Positions 1 through 8,092 of a stretch of DNA of 64,000 nt are shown here, in pieces. The translations under genes were made by a program, and so were the position numbers. Numbering within the stretch: the stretch's first letter is position 1; each line of letters opens with the position of its first letter. Under the pieces are notes generated by a model. It was not told the DNA's origin and ran no database searches. It saw nothing but the letters and a program-made list of their open reading frames with translations. The DNA is from Microbacterium sp. SSM24 (GTDB lineage: Bacteria; Actinomycetota; Actinomycetes; Actinomycetales; Microbacteriaceae): contig NZ_JAPDNQ010000001.1 of the NCBI RefSeq assembly GCF_025989145.1, positions 806,001 through 870,000 of the forward strand, given 5' to 3'.

Positions 1-585
1 GGCCCCGACCGCGGTGTCGCCGACGTTCGCCGCGGCGCTCACCATCGCCTGCAGCGCTCCGACGAGATCGCCCGAGAGCATCGCCACGTACCCGAGGTTG
101 TGCCGCGCCTGCGCCTCGGCCACCGGCATCCCCGCGGCGGCGAACATCTCGGCCGCGCGACCCAGATCGTCCTCGGCGTCCTCGAGCCGGCGGTGCCGCA
201 TACGTACGAGACTGCGATTCACGCGGGTGTTGGCCTCGGCGACGGGATCGTCGGCGAGCGCCTCGATGGCGCGCGTGAGCCATCGCTCGGCATCGTCCAA
301 GCGCCCCGCTTCCGTGGCGAGCGCTCCCAGCTGGCCGGCCAGGATCGCGACCGTGTGATCGGTCAGCCCGCCACCCGCGAGCGCCTCGCGGCAGATCCGC
401 TCAGCCTCGGCCACGTGACCCGTGCGCGCCAGGACGTACGCGCGCGTCCCCGTGATGCGCGCCCGCAGATTGGCCTCCTCGGCCGCCGCAGCGGCGCGGT
501 CGAGCACCTCGCCGGCCGCGTCGAACCGGCCGCGGTTGACGAGGTCCACGGCCTGCTGATGGAGATCATCCGCCGAGCCGGTCAC
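1..585 (-). CDS. TPR-repeat protein, 3' part outside window
   Basis: The gene runs off the left edge; 195 residues are visible. They form a helical solenoid of tetratricopeptide-like repeats of about 34-40 residues, for example 'GRFDAAGEVLDRAAAAAEEA', 'GRLDDAERWLTRAIEALADD' and 'RRLEDAEDDLGRAAEMFAAA'. TPR domains bind other proteins. The GTG start at 585 lies 16 nt after the stop of the subtilisin gene, and a purine-rich AGGGGA abuts it, so the genes are probably co-transcribed and translationally close. In similar actinobacterial operons the TPR protein next to a subtilisin often carries a C-terminal caspase-like CHAT domain; this is recalled family context, and the part that would show it is outside the window. 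No signal peptide is visible, so it is probably cytoplasmic. Confidence 0.75.
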   Translation of the reverse strand, partial: MTGSADDLHQQAVDLVNRGRFDAAGEVLDRAAAAAEEANLRARITGTRAYVLARTGHVAEAERICREALAGGGLTDHTVAILAGQLGALATEAGRLDDAERWLTRAIEALADDPVAEANTRVNRSLVRMRHRRLEDAEDDLGRAAEMFAAAGMPVAEAQARHNLGYVAMLSGDLVGALQAMVSAAANVGDTAVGA

Positions 586-601
586 TCCCCTATCTTGGCG
601 G

Positions 602-2227
602 CTACGGCCTCGGCGTGAACTCCAGCTTCTTCGCAGCCTCCCGCAGCGCCTTCTTTCGCTCGTCCGGCGTCTTGAGCGATCCGTGCATCAGATCGGCCGC
701 GATCGCCTGCGCGAGCCGCCCGGCGATGTACGGCGCCGCGAACGACGTGCCGCTCCAGATCGCGAAGCCGCCGCGCCAGTCGTCGGGGTCGAGGCTCTGC
801 CGCGGCAGGGTCCCGGTGATCCCGGCCATGTCGCTGAGGTCGTCGCGCGTTCCGGCCTGGATACCGCCGACGAAGCCGGGCGACGTGCTGAACACCGCGA
901 CCCCGGGCGCGTATGTCCGCACCCAGTCGCCGACGTTGCTGAACAGTGCCACCGATCGGTCGTTGGGATTGAGCGCGCCGACCGACACGTGCGGCGCGGC
1001 GTCCACGAGCTCCTCCATGGCCGCCGGGGCGCCCGGGTAGGCCCAGAGCGCGGCGGGGAACGCAGGACGCTCGGTCGAGTCGTTCCCGGCGGAGCAGACG
1101 ATCGCGCACCCCAGCGCGCGCGCCTCCTCGAGGAGAGCGCCCAGGGTGGCGTCGTAGTGCTCGTCGTCGGGGGTCTCGTGGTAGTACCCGAGAGAGATGT
1201 TCATCACGTCGATGGCCTTGCCCTGGGGGTGCTTCATCCACTCCACGAGCAGGCGCACCGCCTCGAGGAAGTCGCCCTCGAGCACCGTCCCCTGGCTGTT
1301 GGCGACGCGGACGGCGACGATCTCGGCGTCGGGGCACAGCTGGTGCACGACGCCCGCGACGAACGTGCCGTGACCGGCCGCCTCATCGAGGAAGCCGTCG
1401 AGCGGTCCCGCCTGATCGGGGTAGACCTCGGGGTTCGTGTCGGGATCGGTGAGTCCGATCGGACCCGCCGGCGACATCGGGTCGCGCATCACGACGGGGG
1501 CCTTGAGCCACGCGTGGTCGCCGCAGCCCGTGTCGAGCACGGCCACCACGGGGCGACGGCCCTTCACGTGGGCATCGGAGGTCCGAGCGGGACGGGGGCC
1601 GACGTACGTGACGATCTCACGGCCGCCGCTGCCGGGTTCGGCGTACGCGTCGGGCCCCGGAGCGTTCGTGCGTCCATACGGGTTCGTCCGACCGAACGGG
1701 TTCGTGCGACCGAACGGGTTGGTGCGACCGAACGGGTTCGTGCGGCCGTACGGTCCCAGCGAGAGCACGTGGTCCAGGCCCACGCCGCGCGGCAGCGTCG
1801 GACGGGCCGCCTTGAGCAGGCGCCACGCGTCGACCGGCGGCACGGGCTGATCGTCGGCGTCCTCCTTCGGATCCTGCAGGATGTCGGCACGGAACAGCGG
1901 CGGCACCCGGCCCGCCTCGCGATCGGCGCCTGCCCCGCGCTCCGCCTCGCCGAGATCGATGCGACCGCCGTGGAGCGGGCGCACGCGCACCGACCAGCCG
2001 AACTGACGCGCCGCGACGTTGAGCTCCCGCTCGACGCGGCCGAGCTCCTCGGCCGCGCTCACCAGCAGGTGCTTCGGGGCGTAGTCGGTCGGATAGGCCG
2101 TGATCCCGGGCTCGGGCTCGATCGACGGATCGAGACCCACGCCGAGCGGCTTGGTGGCCTCGTATCGGCTCTGCCATGTCTGGTTCGGCGGGCGCCGCGG
2201 GGGGTTGTCAGGCGTCTGGTCCGACAT
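602..2227 (-). CDS. Cytoplasmic S8 (subtilisin) serine protease with hexapeptide repeats
   Basis: A 541-residue subtilase. The catalytic triad is visible: Asp232 in 'VVAVLDTGCGD', His286 in 'GHGTFVAGVVH' and Ser495 in 'SGTSFAAPYIAG', with oxyanion Asn382 in 'CSAGNDS'. There is no signal peptide or membrane segment, so it should act inside the cell, unlike most secreted subtilisins. Residues 1-157 are an N-terminal region of unknown fold; residues 161-190 are five copies of GRTNP(F/Y) just before the catalytic domain. This region could be a processing or docking linker. The gene is third in an operon after a sigma factor and a small protein, and is followed by a TPR protein. Family and triad are certain; its substrate is unknown. 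A regulated proteolytic signalling role is inferred from context only. Confidence 0.93.
   Translation of the reverse strand: MSDQTPDNPPRRPPNQTWQSRYEATKPLGVGLDPSIEPEPGITAYPTDYAPKHLLVSAAEELGRVERELNVAARQFGWSVRVRPLHGGRIDLGEAERGAGADREAGRVPPLFRADILQDPKEDADDQPVPPVDAWRLLKAARPTLPRGVGLDHVLSLGPYGRTNPFGRTNPFGRTNPFGRTNPYGRTNAPGPDAYAEPGSGGREIVTYVGPRPARTSDAHVKGRRPVVAVLDTGCGDHAWLKAPVVMRDPMSPAGPIGLTDPDTNPEVYPDQAGPLDGFLDEAAGHGTFVAGVVHQLCPDAEIVAVRVANSQGTVLEGDFLEAVRLLVEWMKHPQGKAIDVMNISLGYYHETPDDEHYDATLGALLEEARALGCAIVCSAGNDSTERPAFPAALWAYPGAPAAMEELVDAAPHVSVGALNPNDRSVALFSNVGDWVRTYAPGVAVFSTSPGFVGGIQAGTRDDLSDMAGITGTLPRQSLDPDDWRGGFAIWSGTSFAAPYIAGRLAQAIAADLMHGSLKTPDERKKALREAAKKLEFTPRP
1658..1747 (-). repeat. Five tandem 18-nt units encoding GRTNPF
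   Basis: Five in-frame 18-nt units encode GRTNPF, GRTNPF, GRTNPF, GRTNPY, GRTNAP (residues 161-190 of the subtilisin). The units are nearly identical at DNA level, so copy number could change by slippage without breaking the frame. Confidence 0.9.
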
Positions 2228-2278
2228 GCACTGCTCCTCTCAGGGCGGAGCCGCGCCCAGTCGCGGCATCCGTCGTCA

Positions 2279-2746
2279 TCACACCTCGAACTGCGGCGTC
2301 TGGAAGTCGCGCAGCTCCCCGGTGGCATCCTTCACGACCAGGCGCAGTCGCGCGACCCCCGGCGTGACCTCTTCGAAGGCGAAGCGGCCGTGCTCACCGG
2401 GCTCGGCGGTCCACTCGCGGTCATCCTGCACCAGGCGGATCGCAAGGGCTGAGGCATCCACCCAGCCGTCGACGCGGCGTCCGCCGCCCTCGGTGCCCGA
2501 CAGGTGCAGCAGCACGCTCGTGGTCCCGTCGCTGAACTGCAGCGTGGATGTCTCGGTCTCGCTGCGCACCGCACCCAGCGCCTCCTCCACGAGGGTCAGC
2601 AGCGCGTACTCGCGCGACAGATCCTCGACGGCGACGGCGGCGACCATCTGGTCGACCAGATCGGCGGGCATCGGATCGACGTCCTCCCACATCCGGCGCA
2701 TGCGTGCGAAGAGGGCCGCGTCCGCGGCGAAGTCCTCAGTCTCCAT
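2279..2746 (-). CDS. Small unknown protein between sigma factor and subtilisin
   Basis: 155 residues. The N-terminal half (about 1-70) is predicted helical and acidic ('FARMRRMWEDVDPMPADLVD'). The C-terminal half (about 70-155) looks like a small beta-sandwich ('RLRLVVKDATGELRDFQTPQ'), similar to carboxypeptidase-regulatory-like or Ig-like modules. The ATG at 2746 lies inside the end of the sigma gene (11-nt overlap) and follows CAGGAGACG as ribosome site, so the two are translationally coupled. Position right after a sigma factor is where an anti-sigma factor is often found, but no zinc-binding motif or membrane segment is visible. Function is not known; a partner or regulator of the sigma factor or the protease is an inference. 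Confidence 0.8.
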   Translation of the reverse strand: METEDFAADAALFARMRRMWEDVDPMPADLVDQMVAAVAVEDLSREYALLTLVEEALGAVRSETETSTLQFSDGTTSVLLHLSGTEGGGRRVDGWVDASALAIRLVQDDREWTAEPGEHGRFAFEEVTPGVARLRLVVKDATGELRDFQTPQFEV

Positions 2747-3362
2747 CGTCGTCTCCTGACCATCCGTCGCCTTCGAGTACGGCGCGGAGCTTGGCGAGAC
2801 AGCGCTGGCGGGTCGGCCCGATGGACCCGATGGGCATCGCCAGATCCTGGGCGATGCGCGCATAGTCGGGTCGTTCCTCGAACGCGACGATCCGCAGCAG
2901 GCGCTGGCATCGTTCGTTGAGCGTCGCCACCGATGTCCACAGGCGACGGGATTCGTCGTCTGTCGCGGCGGTCTGCTCGGCGGATTCGTGGACGGGCAGA
3001 TGGGGTTCGAGAGACTCGGCCTCGGTCGCATCGGCTCTGCGGTGCTGCTTGCCGACGCGCCACGCCTCACGGCGCGCGCACATCGTCAGCCAGCCCGAGA
3101 CCGCCTGCGGGTCGAGGATCGTCTCATGACGGCGCACCAGCGTCAGCCACGTCGTCTGCACGACGTCCTGAGCGAGCGCGGCATCGAGACCGTACGCCCG
3201 CACGACGTGCCACAGGGGCGGCGTCATGAGGCGCACGAGCTCGTCCATGGCGCGGCTCTCGCCTTCGCGCCACCGCACGAAAAGTGCGGCGGCACGCTCC
3301 CACCGCGCCGGCTCGACGGAGTCGGCGCGGGCGTCGGGGCGCGCACGCGTCATAGGGCCCAT
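2736..3362 (-). CDS. ECF-type RNA polymerase sigma factor
   Basis: About 208 residues. Sigma region 2 is visible around 'AMDELVRLMTPPLWHVVRAY' to 'DVVQTTWLTLVRRHETILDP', and region 4 with its helix-turn-helix near the C-terminus ('RIAQDLAMPIGSIGPTRQRC'). Length and two-domain layout fit extracytoplasmic-function sigma factors. It is first in the operon sigma / small protein / subtilisin / TPR protein, and probably directs transcription of its own operon. The start is uncertain: ATG at 3362 was chosen and ATG at 3353 is equally possible; neither has a strong ribosome site. It is transcribed divergently from the amidotransferase gene. Confidence 0.85.
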   Translation of the reverse strand: MGPMTRARPDARADSVEPARWERAAALFVRWREGESRAMDELVRLMTPPLWHVVRAYGLDAALAQDVVQTTWLTLVRRHETILDPQAVSGWLTMCARREAWRVGKQHRRADATEAESLEPHLPVHESAEQTAATDDESRRLWTSVATLNERCQRLLRIVAFEERPDYARIAQDLAMPIGSIGPTRQRCLAKLRAVLEGDGWSGDDDGD

Positions 3363-3453
3363 TGTGTCCACACCAGACAGGAGTGCGATAGTGCGGGACT
3401 GATACACGCCGTCATGAGGTTTTCGCAAGATCGCACGATCGGATGCCGCCGCC

Positions 3454-3459
3454 TAGAAT
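3454..3459 (+). promoter_or_regulatory. -10 box of leaderless promoter
   Basis: TAGAAT ends 7 nt before the ATG at 3467. The expected transcription start therefore falls on or next to the start codon, and no ribosome site is present. Confidence 0.55.
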
Positions 3460-3466
3460 TCACGGC

Positions 3467-4213
3467 ATGACGACCGCTCCGCTGCTCTACGTGTGCGTGC
3501 GGCCGCAGCTCGGCGCCGCGGCCGCGGAGTACGAGTCGTTCCGCACCGCGATGCACCTCGACGACGACACCCTCGGCCACCACGATCTCGTGCGCCAGCC
3601 GCTCCCGGATGACGTCTTCGAGCGCTACAGCGGGTTCCTGATCGGCGGCAGCCCGTTCAACCTCGCCGATCCCGAGTCGACGAAGACCGAGGTGCAGCGC
3701 CGCCTCGAGGCGGACCTCGAGCGCATCGCAGCGCGGGCCGCGCAGGCCGACGGCCCGGCGGCGCTGTTCACCTGCTACGGCATCGGGGTCGTGACGCGGA
3801 TGCTCGGAGGCGAGGTCAGCCGCGCCTACCCGGAGGACACCGGCCCGGTCTCCGTGGAGCTCACGCCGGCCGCGGCATCCGACCCGCTCTTCGGAGGGCT
3901 CGCCCACCGTTTCACCGCCCTGACCGCGCACAAGGAGGGCACGGCGACGGTCCCTGCCGGCGCGAAGCTCCTCGCGGTCAACGACGCGTGCCCCGTGCAG
4001 GCGTACCTGGTCGGCGACCGCCTGTACGCGACGCAGTTCCACCCCGAGCCGACGACGAAGGCGTTCACGGAGCGCATGGCGGTGTACCGCGACGACGGCT
4101 ACTTCGAGGCGAGCGCCTACGAGGAGATCGCCGGACGCGTGCTGGCGGCATCCGTCACCGAGCCGGTGCGTCTGCTCCGCGCCTTCGCCCGCCGGTTCGG
4201 CGCGACGGCCTGA
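3467..4213 (+). CDS. Class I glutamine amidotransferase-like protein
   Basis: 248 residues with the class I (triad) GATase fold, as in GMP synthase-like stand-alone amidotransferases. The nucleophile is Cys103 in 'LFTCYGIGV', and His192/Glu194 complete the triad in 'ATQFHPEPT'. These enzymes hydrolyse glutamine to deliver ammonia, or have diverged to gamma-glutamyl hydrolase-type reactions; the true acceptor cannot be told here. The start at 3467 is preferred over an upstream ATG at 3443 because a TAGAAT box sits 7 nt before it. It ends head to head with the TspO-like gene with no spacing. Confidence 0.85.
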   Translation: MTTAPLLYVCVRPQLGAAAAEYESFRTAMHLDDDTLGHHDLVRQPLPDDVFERYSGFLIGGSPFNLADPESTKTEVQRRLEADLERIAARAAQADGPAALFTCYGIGVVTRMLGGEVSRAYPEDTGPVSVELTPAAASDPLFGGLAHRFTALTAHKEGTATVPAGAKLLAVNDACPVQAYLVGDRLYATQFHPEPTTKAFTERMAVYRDDGYFEASAYEEIAGRVLAASVTEPVRLLRAFARRFGATA

Positions 4214-5014
4214 TCAGACCTCGGCGTTGCGCACGTCGGCGGCCCGATGCAGCACCGTGCCGACCAGCGGCACCGCGATCACGATGACCGCGACGATGAT
4301 CGCGGTCACGCCGATCGCCGTGCTCTCGGGCTCGAACGCGAGGCGGCCGACGCCGATCCACACCAGTCCCCAGGCCATCGCGAGACCCGGCGCGATGCGC
4401 CAGTGGCTCGCCCACGCGATCGCGACGCCGATGACCGCGACCACGATCAGCACCAGGATGCCCCACAGCGTCGCCGACTCGTCGGCATCGGCCGGCACGA
4501 TGGTCGTCAGCCACGCGGTGGTGTTGGCGACCGTCGCAAGGGTCACCCAGCCCAGGTGCAGTCCCGTCACGCCGTCGATCAGCAGCGCGTCGATCCAGCC
4601 GCGTCCCGGCTGCACGACCGCGCGGCGGAACGTGACGCCCAGCAGCGCCAGGAGCAGGACGATCGCCAGCACCGTGAGGGGCAGCGTCGCGAATTGGGCC
4701 GTGACGAGCCAGAGCCCGTTCAGCACCATCGTGCCGGCGATGAGCCAGCCCAGCGCGCGCTGCCGCGTGCGTGAGCGCTGGCGCGGGAACGCCTGCCACA
4801 CCGAGTAGGCGAAGAGCCCGACGTAGATGACCGACCAGATCGAGAACGCCGAGCGCGCCGGCGCGAGGTACGACCCGTCCGCGTCGAGCGCCCCGTTCTG
4901 CAGATCCTGCACGGCCGTGCCGCCGAACAGGCCGGTGCCTACCATCGCGGCGACGATCATGAAGCAGAAGGCGCTGATGACGACGATCTGGCGGAGGAGA
5001 TCCTTGGCGGCCAT
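4214..5014 (-). CDS. TspO/MBR-like membrane protein
   Basis: 266 residues with about seven predicted membrane segments (near residues 8-30, 57-75, 87-125, 140-172, 180-200, 205-225 and 233-255). The segment 'AFSIWSVIYVGLFAYSVWQ' recalls the tryptophan-rich TspO/MBR (translocator protein) family, although this protein is longer than the usual 150-170 residues. TspO proteins bind porphyrins and affect stress responses; a precise role here is not known. The ATG at 5014 is preceded by a TAGCGT box 6 nt upstream and by GGAGGA directly abutting the start, so it may be leaderless. Confidence 0.65.
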   Translation of the reverse strand: MAAKDLLRQIVVISAFCFMIVAAMVGTGLFGGTAVQDLQNGALDADGSYLAPARSAFSIWSVIYVGLFAYSVWQAFPRQRSRTRQRALGWLIAGTMVLNGLWLVTAQFATLPLTVLAIVLLLALLGVTFRRAVVQPGRGWIDALLIDGVTGLHLGWVTLATVANTTAWLTTIVPADADESATLWGILVLIVVAVIGVAIAWASHWRIAPGLAMAWGLVWIGVGRLAFEPESTAIGVTAIIVAVIVIAVPLVGTVLHRAADVRNAEV

Positions 5015-5086
5015 TCCTCCACGCTAGGAACCGTCGGCTCCGGGTGCACCCGGTTGACACCCCGCGCGGGCGGGTATACCCCGCGC

Positions 5087-5572
5087 TCAGGCCCCGCCGG
5101 GAGGGTCGAGCAGCAGGCCGATGCGCTCGTCGAGGTACCGGTCGAGAGCGACGTAGCCGCCGGCCGCGCTCCAGCGCACGCTCGGCACCCCTTCGACGAG
5201 GGCGAGTGGACCGGATGCCTCACCCCGGTCGACGGCGTCAGGCTGCAGCATCCGCCACCCGATGTGCACCGTCGCGCCCTCGTCGAATCCGCCGCGGCGG
5301 GCGGCCGCCGCGAGCTCGGCCCGCGCGCGCTGCGCCACCGCCGTGTAGCCGCGACGCGCCTCGGTGCGGGCACGCACGATGTCGCCCGTCGCGAGCACGC
5401 CGTCGTCGGTGAGCAGCAGCACGCCGAGGTGCCAGGCGGTGCCGCGGGGAACGATGCGCGGCGCGCGGGCCAGGCCGAGGATGCGGCGAGGCTCGACGAG
5501 CTCGCCGAGCCCTTCGCGCGGGGCACCCGCCAAGCGGACGCGCGCCGTGCCGAGCAGGTCGGCGACGGTCAT
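5087..5572 (-). CDS. Conserved hypothetical protein (161 aa)
   Basis: A soluble 161-residue protein that I do not recognise by function. It contains 'GTAWHLGVLLLTDDGVLATG' and 'EGATVHIGWRMLQPDAVDRG', suggesting a compact alpha/beta fold, with an Arg/Ala-rich helix between them (about residues 70-95). It overlaps the antiporter gene by 4 nt (ATGA), so it is its co-translated partner. I have a memory of database entries for such proteins labelled 'glutaminase', but no beta-lactamase-like glutaminase motif (SxxK) is visible, so I do not adopt that name. Confidence 0.75.
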   Translation of the reverse strand: MTVADLLGTARVRLAGAPREGLGELVEPRRILGLARAPRIVPRGTAWHLGVLLLTDDGVLATGDIVRARTEARRGYTAVAQRARAELAAAARRGGFDEGATVHIGWRMLQPDAVDRGEASGPLALVEGVPSVRWSAAGGYVALDRYLDERIGLLLDPPGGA

Positions 5573-6771
5573 GCCGCGTCGTCCTCGACGGGGACGGCGG
5601 GACTCTTGCTGCGCTCACCCCGGATCGTCATGGCGATGAGCGGGAACAGCAGCACCGACAGCATGCCGGCGCCGACGAGCAGCGCCGCGGAAGCCGACGA
5701 GAGGATGCCCTCATCGACGCCGATCGCGGTGACCGCGACGATGATCGGCAGGCCGGTGGCCCCGAGGAAGGCGATCGAGAGGCGGTCGCGGCGCGTCGCG
5801 CCGGGTGGTGCCGCAAGGGTCGACGGCACCCCGCGCACGAGGAAGAGCACGACCAGCACGACCGGCAGCAGGAGGAAGAGCACGGGGTTCGCGAGGAGCG
5901 ACGCCAGGTCGAACGTGACGCCGGTGTAGATGAAGAACACCGGCACGAGGAACCCGAACGCGACGGCCTCGACCTTGCTCTCGACCGCCTCGCGATCGGC
6001 CTCGGCCGCGTCGCGCATGATGAGCCGCCACACGATGCCGGCCGTGAACGCACCCAGCAGGATGTCGAGATCCAGCACGACGCTCAGCGCGATGAGTCCC
6101 GCCAGGATCACGAACACGACGCGGATCGCGAACTGGCCCGACGTGTGCAGCGTCGCGTTCACGAACCGGTGCATCGCGCCGCGCGGCATCCGGAAGGCGA
6201 GCCAGATGGCGAGACCGGCCACCACGCAGAACAGCACGAGAACGATCGTCTCGACCCCCGGCGACTTGCTCCCGAGGAACAGGGAGATCGCGATCAGCGG
6301 ACCGAACTCCCCCACCGCGCCGATCGCGAACATCGTGCGGCCGAACGCCGTCTTCGACTCCCCCGCATCGCGCAGGATCGGCAGGATCGTTCCGAGAGCG
6401 GTCGAACACAGCGCGATGCCGATGATCACGGCCTCCTCGCCCGGCGCGATGAGCCACGCGAGGGCGATGCCGAGCGTGAGGCTGATCAGCCAGCCGCCGA
6501 CGGAGCGTCGGCCGGTGCGGCCGCGGAACACGGTGAACTCGATCTCGGAACCGGCGACGAAGAACAGCATCGCCAGGCCGTACTCCGAGAGCGTGTCGAT
6601 GAACGCGTCGGGCTGGGCCCAGCCGAGGACGCTCGGTCCGACAAGGATGCCGAGGACGAGCTCGAACACCACGATCGGCACCCGCACCCAGCGCCCGATC
6701 CCGCGAGCGAGCAGCGGCGCGAGCACCCCGAGGATCGGGATCAGCAGCAGGGTCGGCTCGAGGTCGTCCAC
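5569..6771 (-). CDS. Cation/proton antiporter (CPA2-like)
   Basis: 400 residues with about 11-12 hydrophobic segments, starting with 'LLLIPILGVLAPLLARGIG'. The family features 'FELVLGILVGPSVLGW' and 'GLAMLFFVAGSEIEF' are typical of sodium(potassium)/proton exchangers of the CPA2/Kef type. It should exchange a monovalent cation for protons at the cytoplasmic membrane. There is no C-terminal RCK/TrkA domain, unlike KefC. GTG at 6771 is chosen because a TAGGGT box lies exactly 6 nt before it (leaderless); an in-frame GTG at 6777 abuts the box and is less likely. The following small gene overlaps by 4 nt. Confidence 0.87.
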   Translation of the reverse strand: MDDLEPTLLLIPILGVLAPLLARGIGRWVRVPIVVFELVLGILVGPSVLGWAQPDAFIDTLSEYGLAMLFFVAGSEIEFTVFRGRTGRRSVGGWLISLTLGIALAWLIAPGEEAVIIGIALCSTALGTILPILRDAGESKTAFGRTMFAIGAVGEFGPLIAISLFLGSKSPGVETIVLVLFCVVAGLAIWLAFRMPRGAMHRFVNATLHTSGQFAIRVVFVILAGLIALSVVLDLDILLGAFTAGIVWRLIMRDAAEADREAVESKVEAVAFGFLVPVFFIYTGVTFDLASLLANPVLFLLLPVVLVVLFLVRGVPSTLAAPPGATRRDRLSIAFLGATGLPIIVAVTAIGVDEGILSSASAALLVGAGMLSVLLFPLIAMTIRGERSKSPAVPVEDDAA

Positions 6772-6796
6772 GCACACACCCTAGCGAGCCGGCCGT

Positions 6797-6868
6797 CCTT
6801 CCGTTTGTGCGGGCGAATGCGCGCCTGCGGGCGATGCCAGGCGCACATTCGCCCGCACAAACGGAAGG
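6797..6868. repeat. Long inverted repeat, family A copy 1
   Basis: A perfect 23-bp stem (6797-6819 with 6846-6868; core TCCGTTTGTGCGGGCGAATG) encloses a 26-nt loop that holds a second inverted repeat (GCGCCTG/CAGGCGC). It lies between the 3' end of the YhgE-like permease and the antiporter, so it may act as a transcription terminator. Related copies are at 21237, 21548 and 32922. Confidence 0.85.
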
Positions 6869-6878
6869 GGCAAGGGGG

Positions 6879-8024
6879 TCAGGCGGGGTGGGGCTCGGCG
6901 ACGGGCTCGGCGGGGGCGTCGAGCTGCTCGGGGTGGGGGGTGAGCTCGGCCGCCTCACGGTGGTGTCCGATCAGCGCCAGGATCACACCGCCGACGAGCC
7001 AGCACGCCAGCACGGTCCACTGCACGGCGGTCGCGGCATCCGGGAAGTACATGACCGACCGCAGCAGCGTCGCCGACGCGCCCGGCACGAAGAACTGGCC
7101 GATCGCGCCCCACGGTTCCGGCAGGAACTGCGGCGGCTGGGCGGCCGCGGCGATGGGGTTGGCGATGAGCATCGTGATGACCGCGCCCACCGCGATGCCG
7201 GGAGGACCCATCACAGCGGCGAGGCCGACGATGAGAGCGGATGTCGCGCTCACCCCGAGCGCGATCACGGTCGCGTTGAGCAGCCAGTCGCCCGTCAGCA
7301 TCCCGAACCACGTCTGCATCACGAGCGTGATGAGCGCGCCGGCTGCGGCGCCGAAGACGACGAGCCCGACGAGACGGCGCACGACACCCTGCACCAGCAG
7401 GGTGAGCAGGATGCCCCCGATCATTCCGCCCAGCACGAGGGGGAAGACGGATGCCGCGAGCCCGGCGCCCGTGCTGTCGCCCTCGGCGAGCGGCACGACA
7501 TCGGTGATCGTGACGGTGGGGATCTGCGGGGGTGCGCCCGCGGCGCCCTCGGGAAGCTGCGGCATCTGGCCGGCCTGGAGAGCCCCGACGATCGCGGTCA
7601 GCTGGTCGGTCAGCGCCGTCTTCGCGGCGGAGTCGATCTGCGACTGCAGCTGCGTCGCCACCCCGCGCAGCGCGGCGGCGGCGACGGGACTCGCGGCCGT
7701 CGCGACGAGCACCTCGGGCTGATCGCCCAGGAGGATCGCACCGTAGATCTGCCGCGTCTCGATGAGGTCCACGGCCTCGTCGCGCGAGTCGACGGCCTGC
7801 AGGGCGAAAGGCGCGGGGTCCTGCTCGGCGAGCTTGCCCTCCACCATCGACACCGCCTCGGCCGGCCCTGCGATGCCGACCGGCAGGTTCTGCGGCTGCG
7901 AGGTGGCCGCCGGCCACACGAACGCCATCACCACAACCGCGACGACGAGCGCGCCGATCACACCGAACAGGGCCGCGACGCTCCACGTGGTGCGGGGCGG
8001 GCGTCCCGCGATCGAGCTGTTCAT
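6879..8024 (-). CDS. YhgE/ABC-2-like membrane permease
   Basis: 381 residues. One membrane segment near the N-terminus (about 15-38) is followed by an external domain of about 150 residues ('VSMVEGKLAEQDPAPFALQA') and then about five membrane helices. This one-plus-several layout matches the YhgE/Pip and DUF3533 group of ABC-2-type proteins, often linked to drug or lipid export. The C-terminus is a short Pro/Glu-rich tail. No ATPase gene is adjacent. AAAGGAG lies 7 nt before the ATG. It is divergent from a TetR gene, and the shared 68-bp gap is full of palindromes, so it is very likely repressed by that TetR protein. Confidence 0.75.
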   Translation of the reverse strand: MNSSIAGRPPRTTWSVAALFGVIGALVVAVVVMAFVWPAATSQPQNLPVGIAGPAEAVSMVEGKLAEQDPAPFALQAVDSRDEAVDLIETRQIYGAILLGDQPEVLVATAASPVAAAALRGVATQLQSQIDSAAKTALTDQLTAIVGALQAGQMPQLPEGAAGAPPQIPTVTITDVVPLAEGDSTGAGLAASVFPLVLGGMIGGILLTLLVQGVVRRLVGLVVFGAAAGALITLVMQTWFGMLTGDWLLNATVIALGVSATSALIVGLAAVMGPPGIAVGAVITMLIANPIAAAAQPPQFLPEPWGAIGQFFVPGASATLLRSVMYFPDAATAVQWTVLACWLVGGVILALIGHHREAAELTPHPEQLDAPAEPVAEPHPA

Positions 8025-8042
8025 GGCAGCTCCTTTCGAAAA

Positions 8043-8087
8043 GAGAATGGTTATTCTGTTTGCCAGAATAACAGAACCGGTATTCTC
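8043..8087. promoter_or_regulatory. Operator palindromes between permease and TetR genes
   Basis: A 9-bp perfect inverted repeat GTTATTCTG-TTTGC-CAGAATAAC (8050-8072) sits inside an outer GAGAAT/ATTCTC pair (8043-8048, 8082-8087). The repeat overlaps the TATTCT -10 box (8081-8086) of the TetR gene. It probably binds the TetR protein and controls both directions. Confidence 0.75.
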
Positions 8088-8092
8088 TTTCC

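Noticed and set aside
1658..1747. Regular repeats that could suggest a CRISPR array
   Set aside because: Units are directly adjacent, 18 nt, in frame in a protease gene, with no spacers.
5055..5079. Plus-strand promoter TTGACA with TATACC in the TspO leader
   Set aside because: Spacing is only 15 nt and it would point into an antisense region without any gene.
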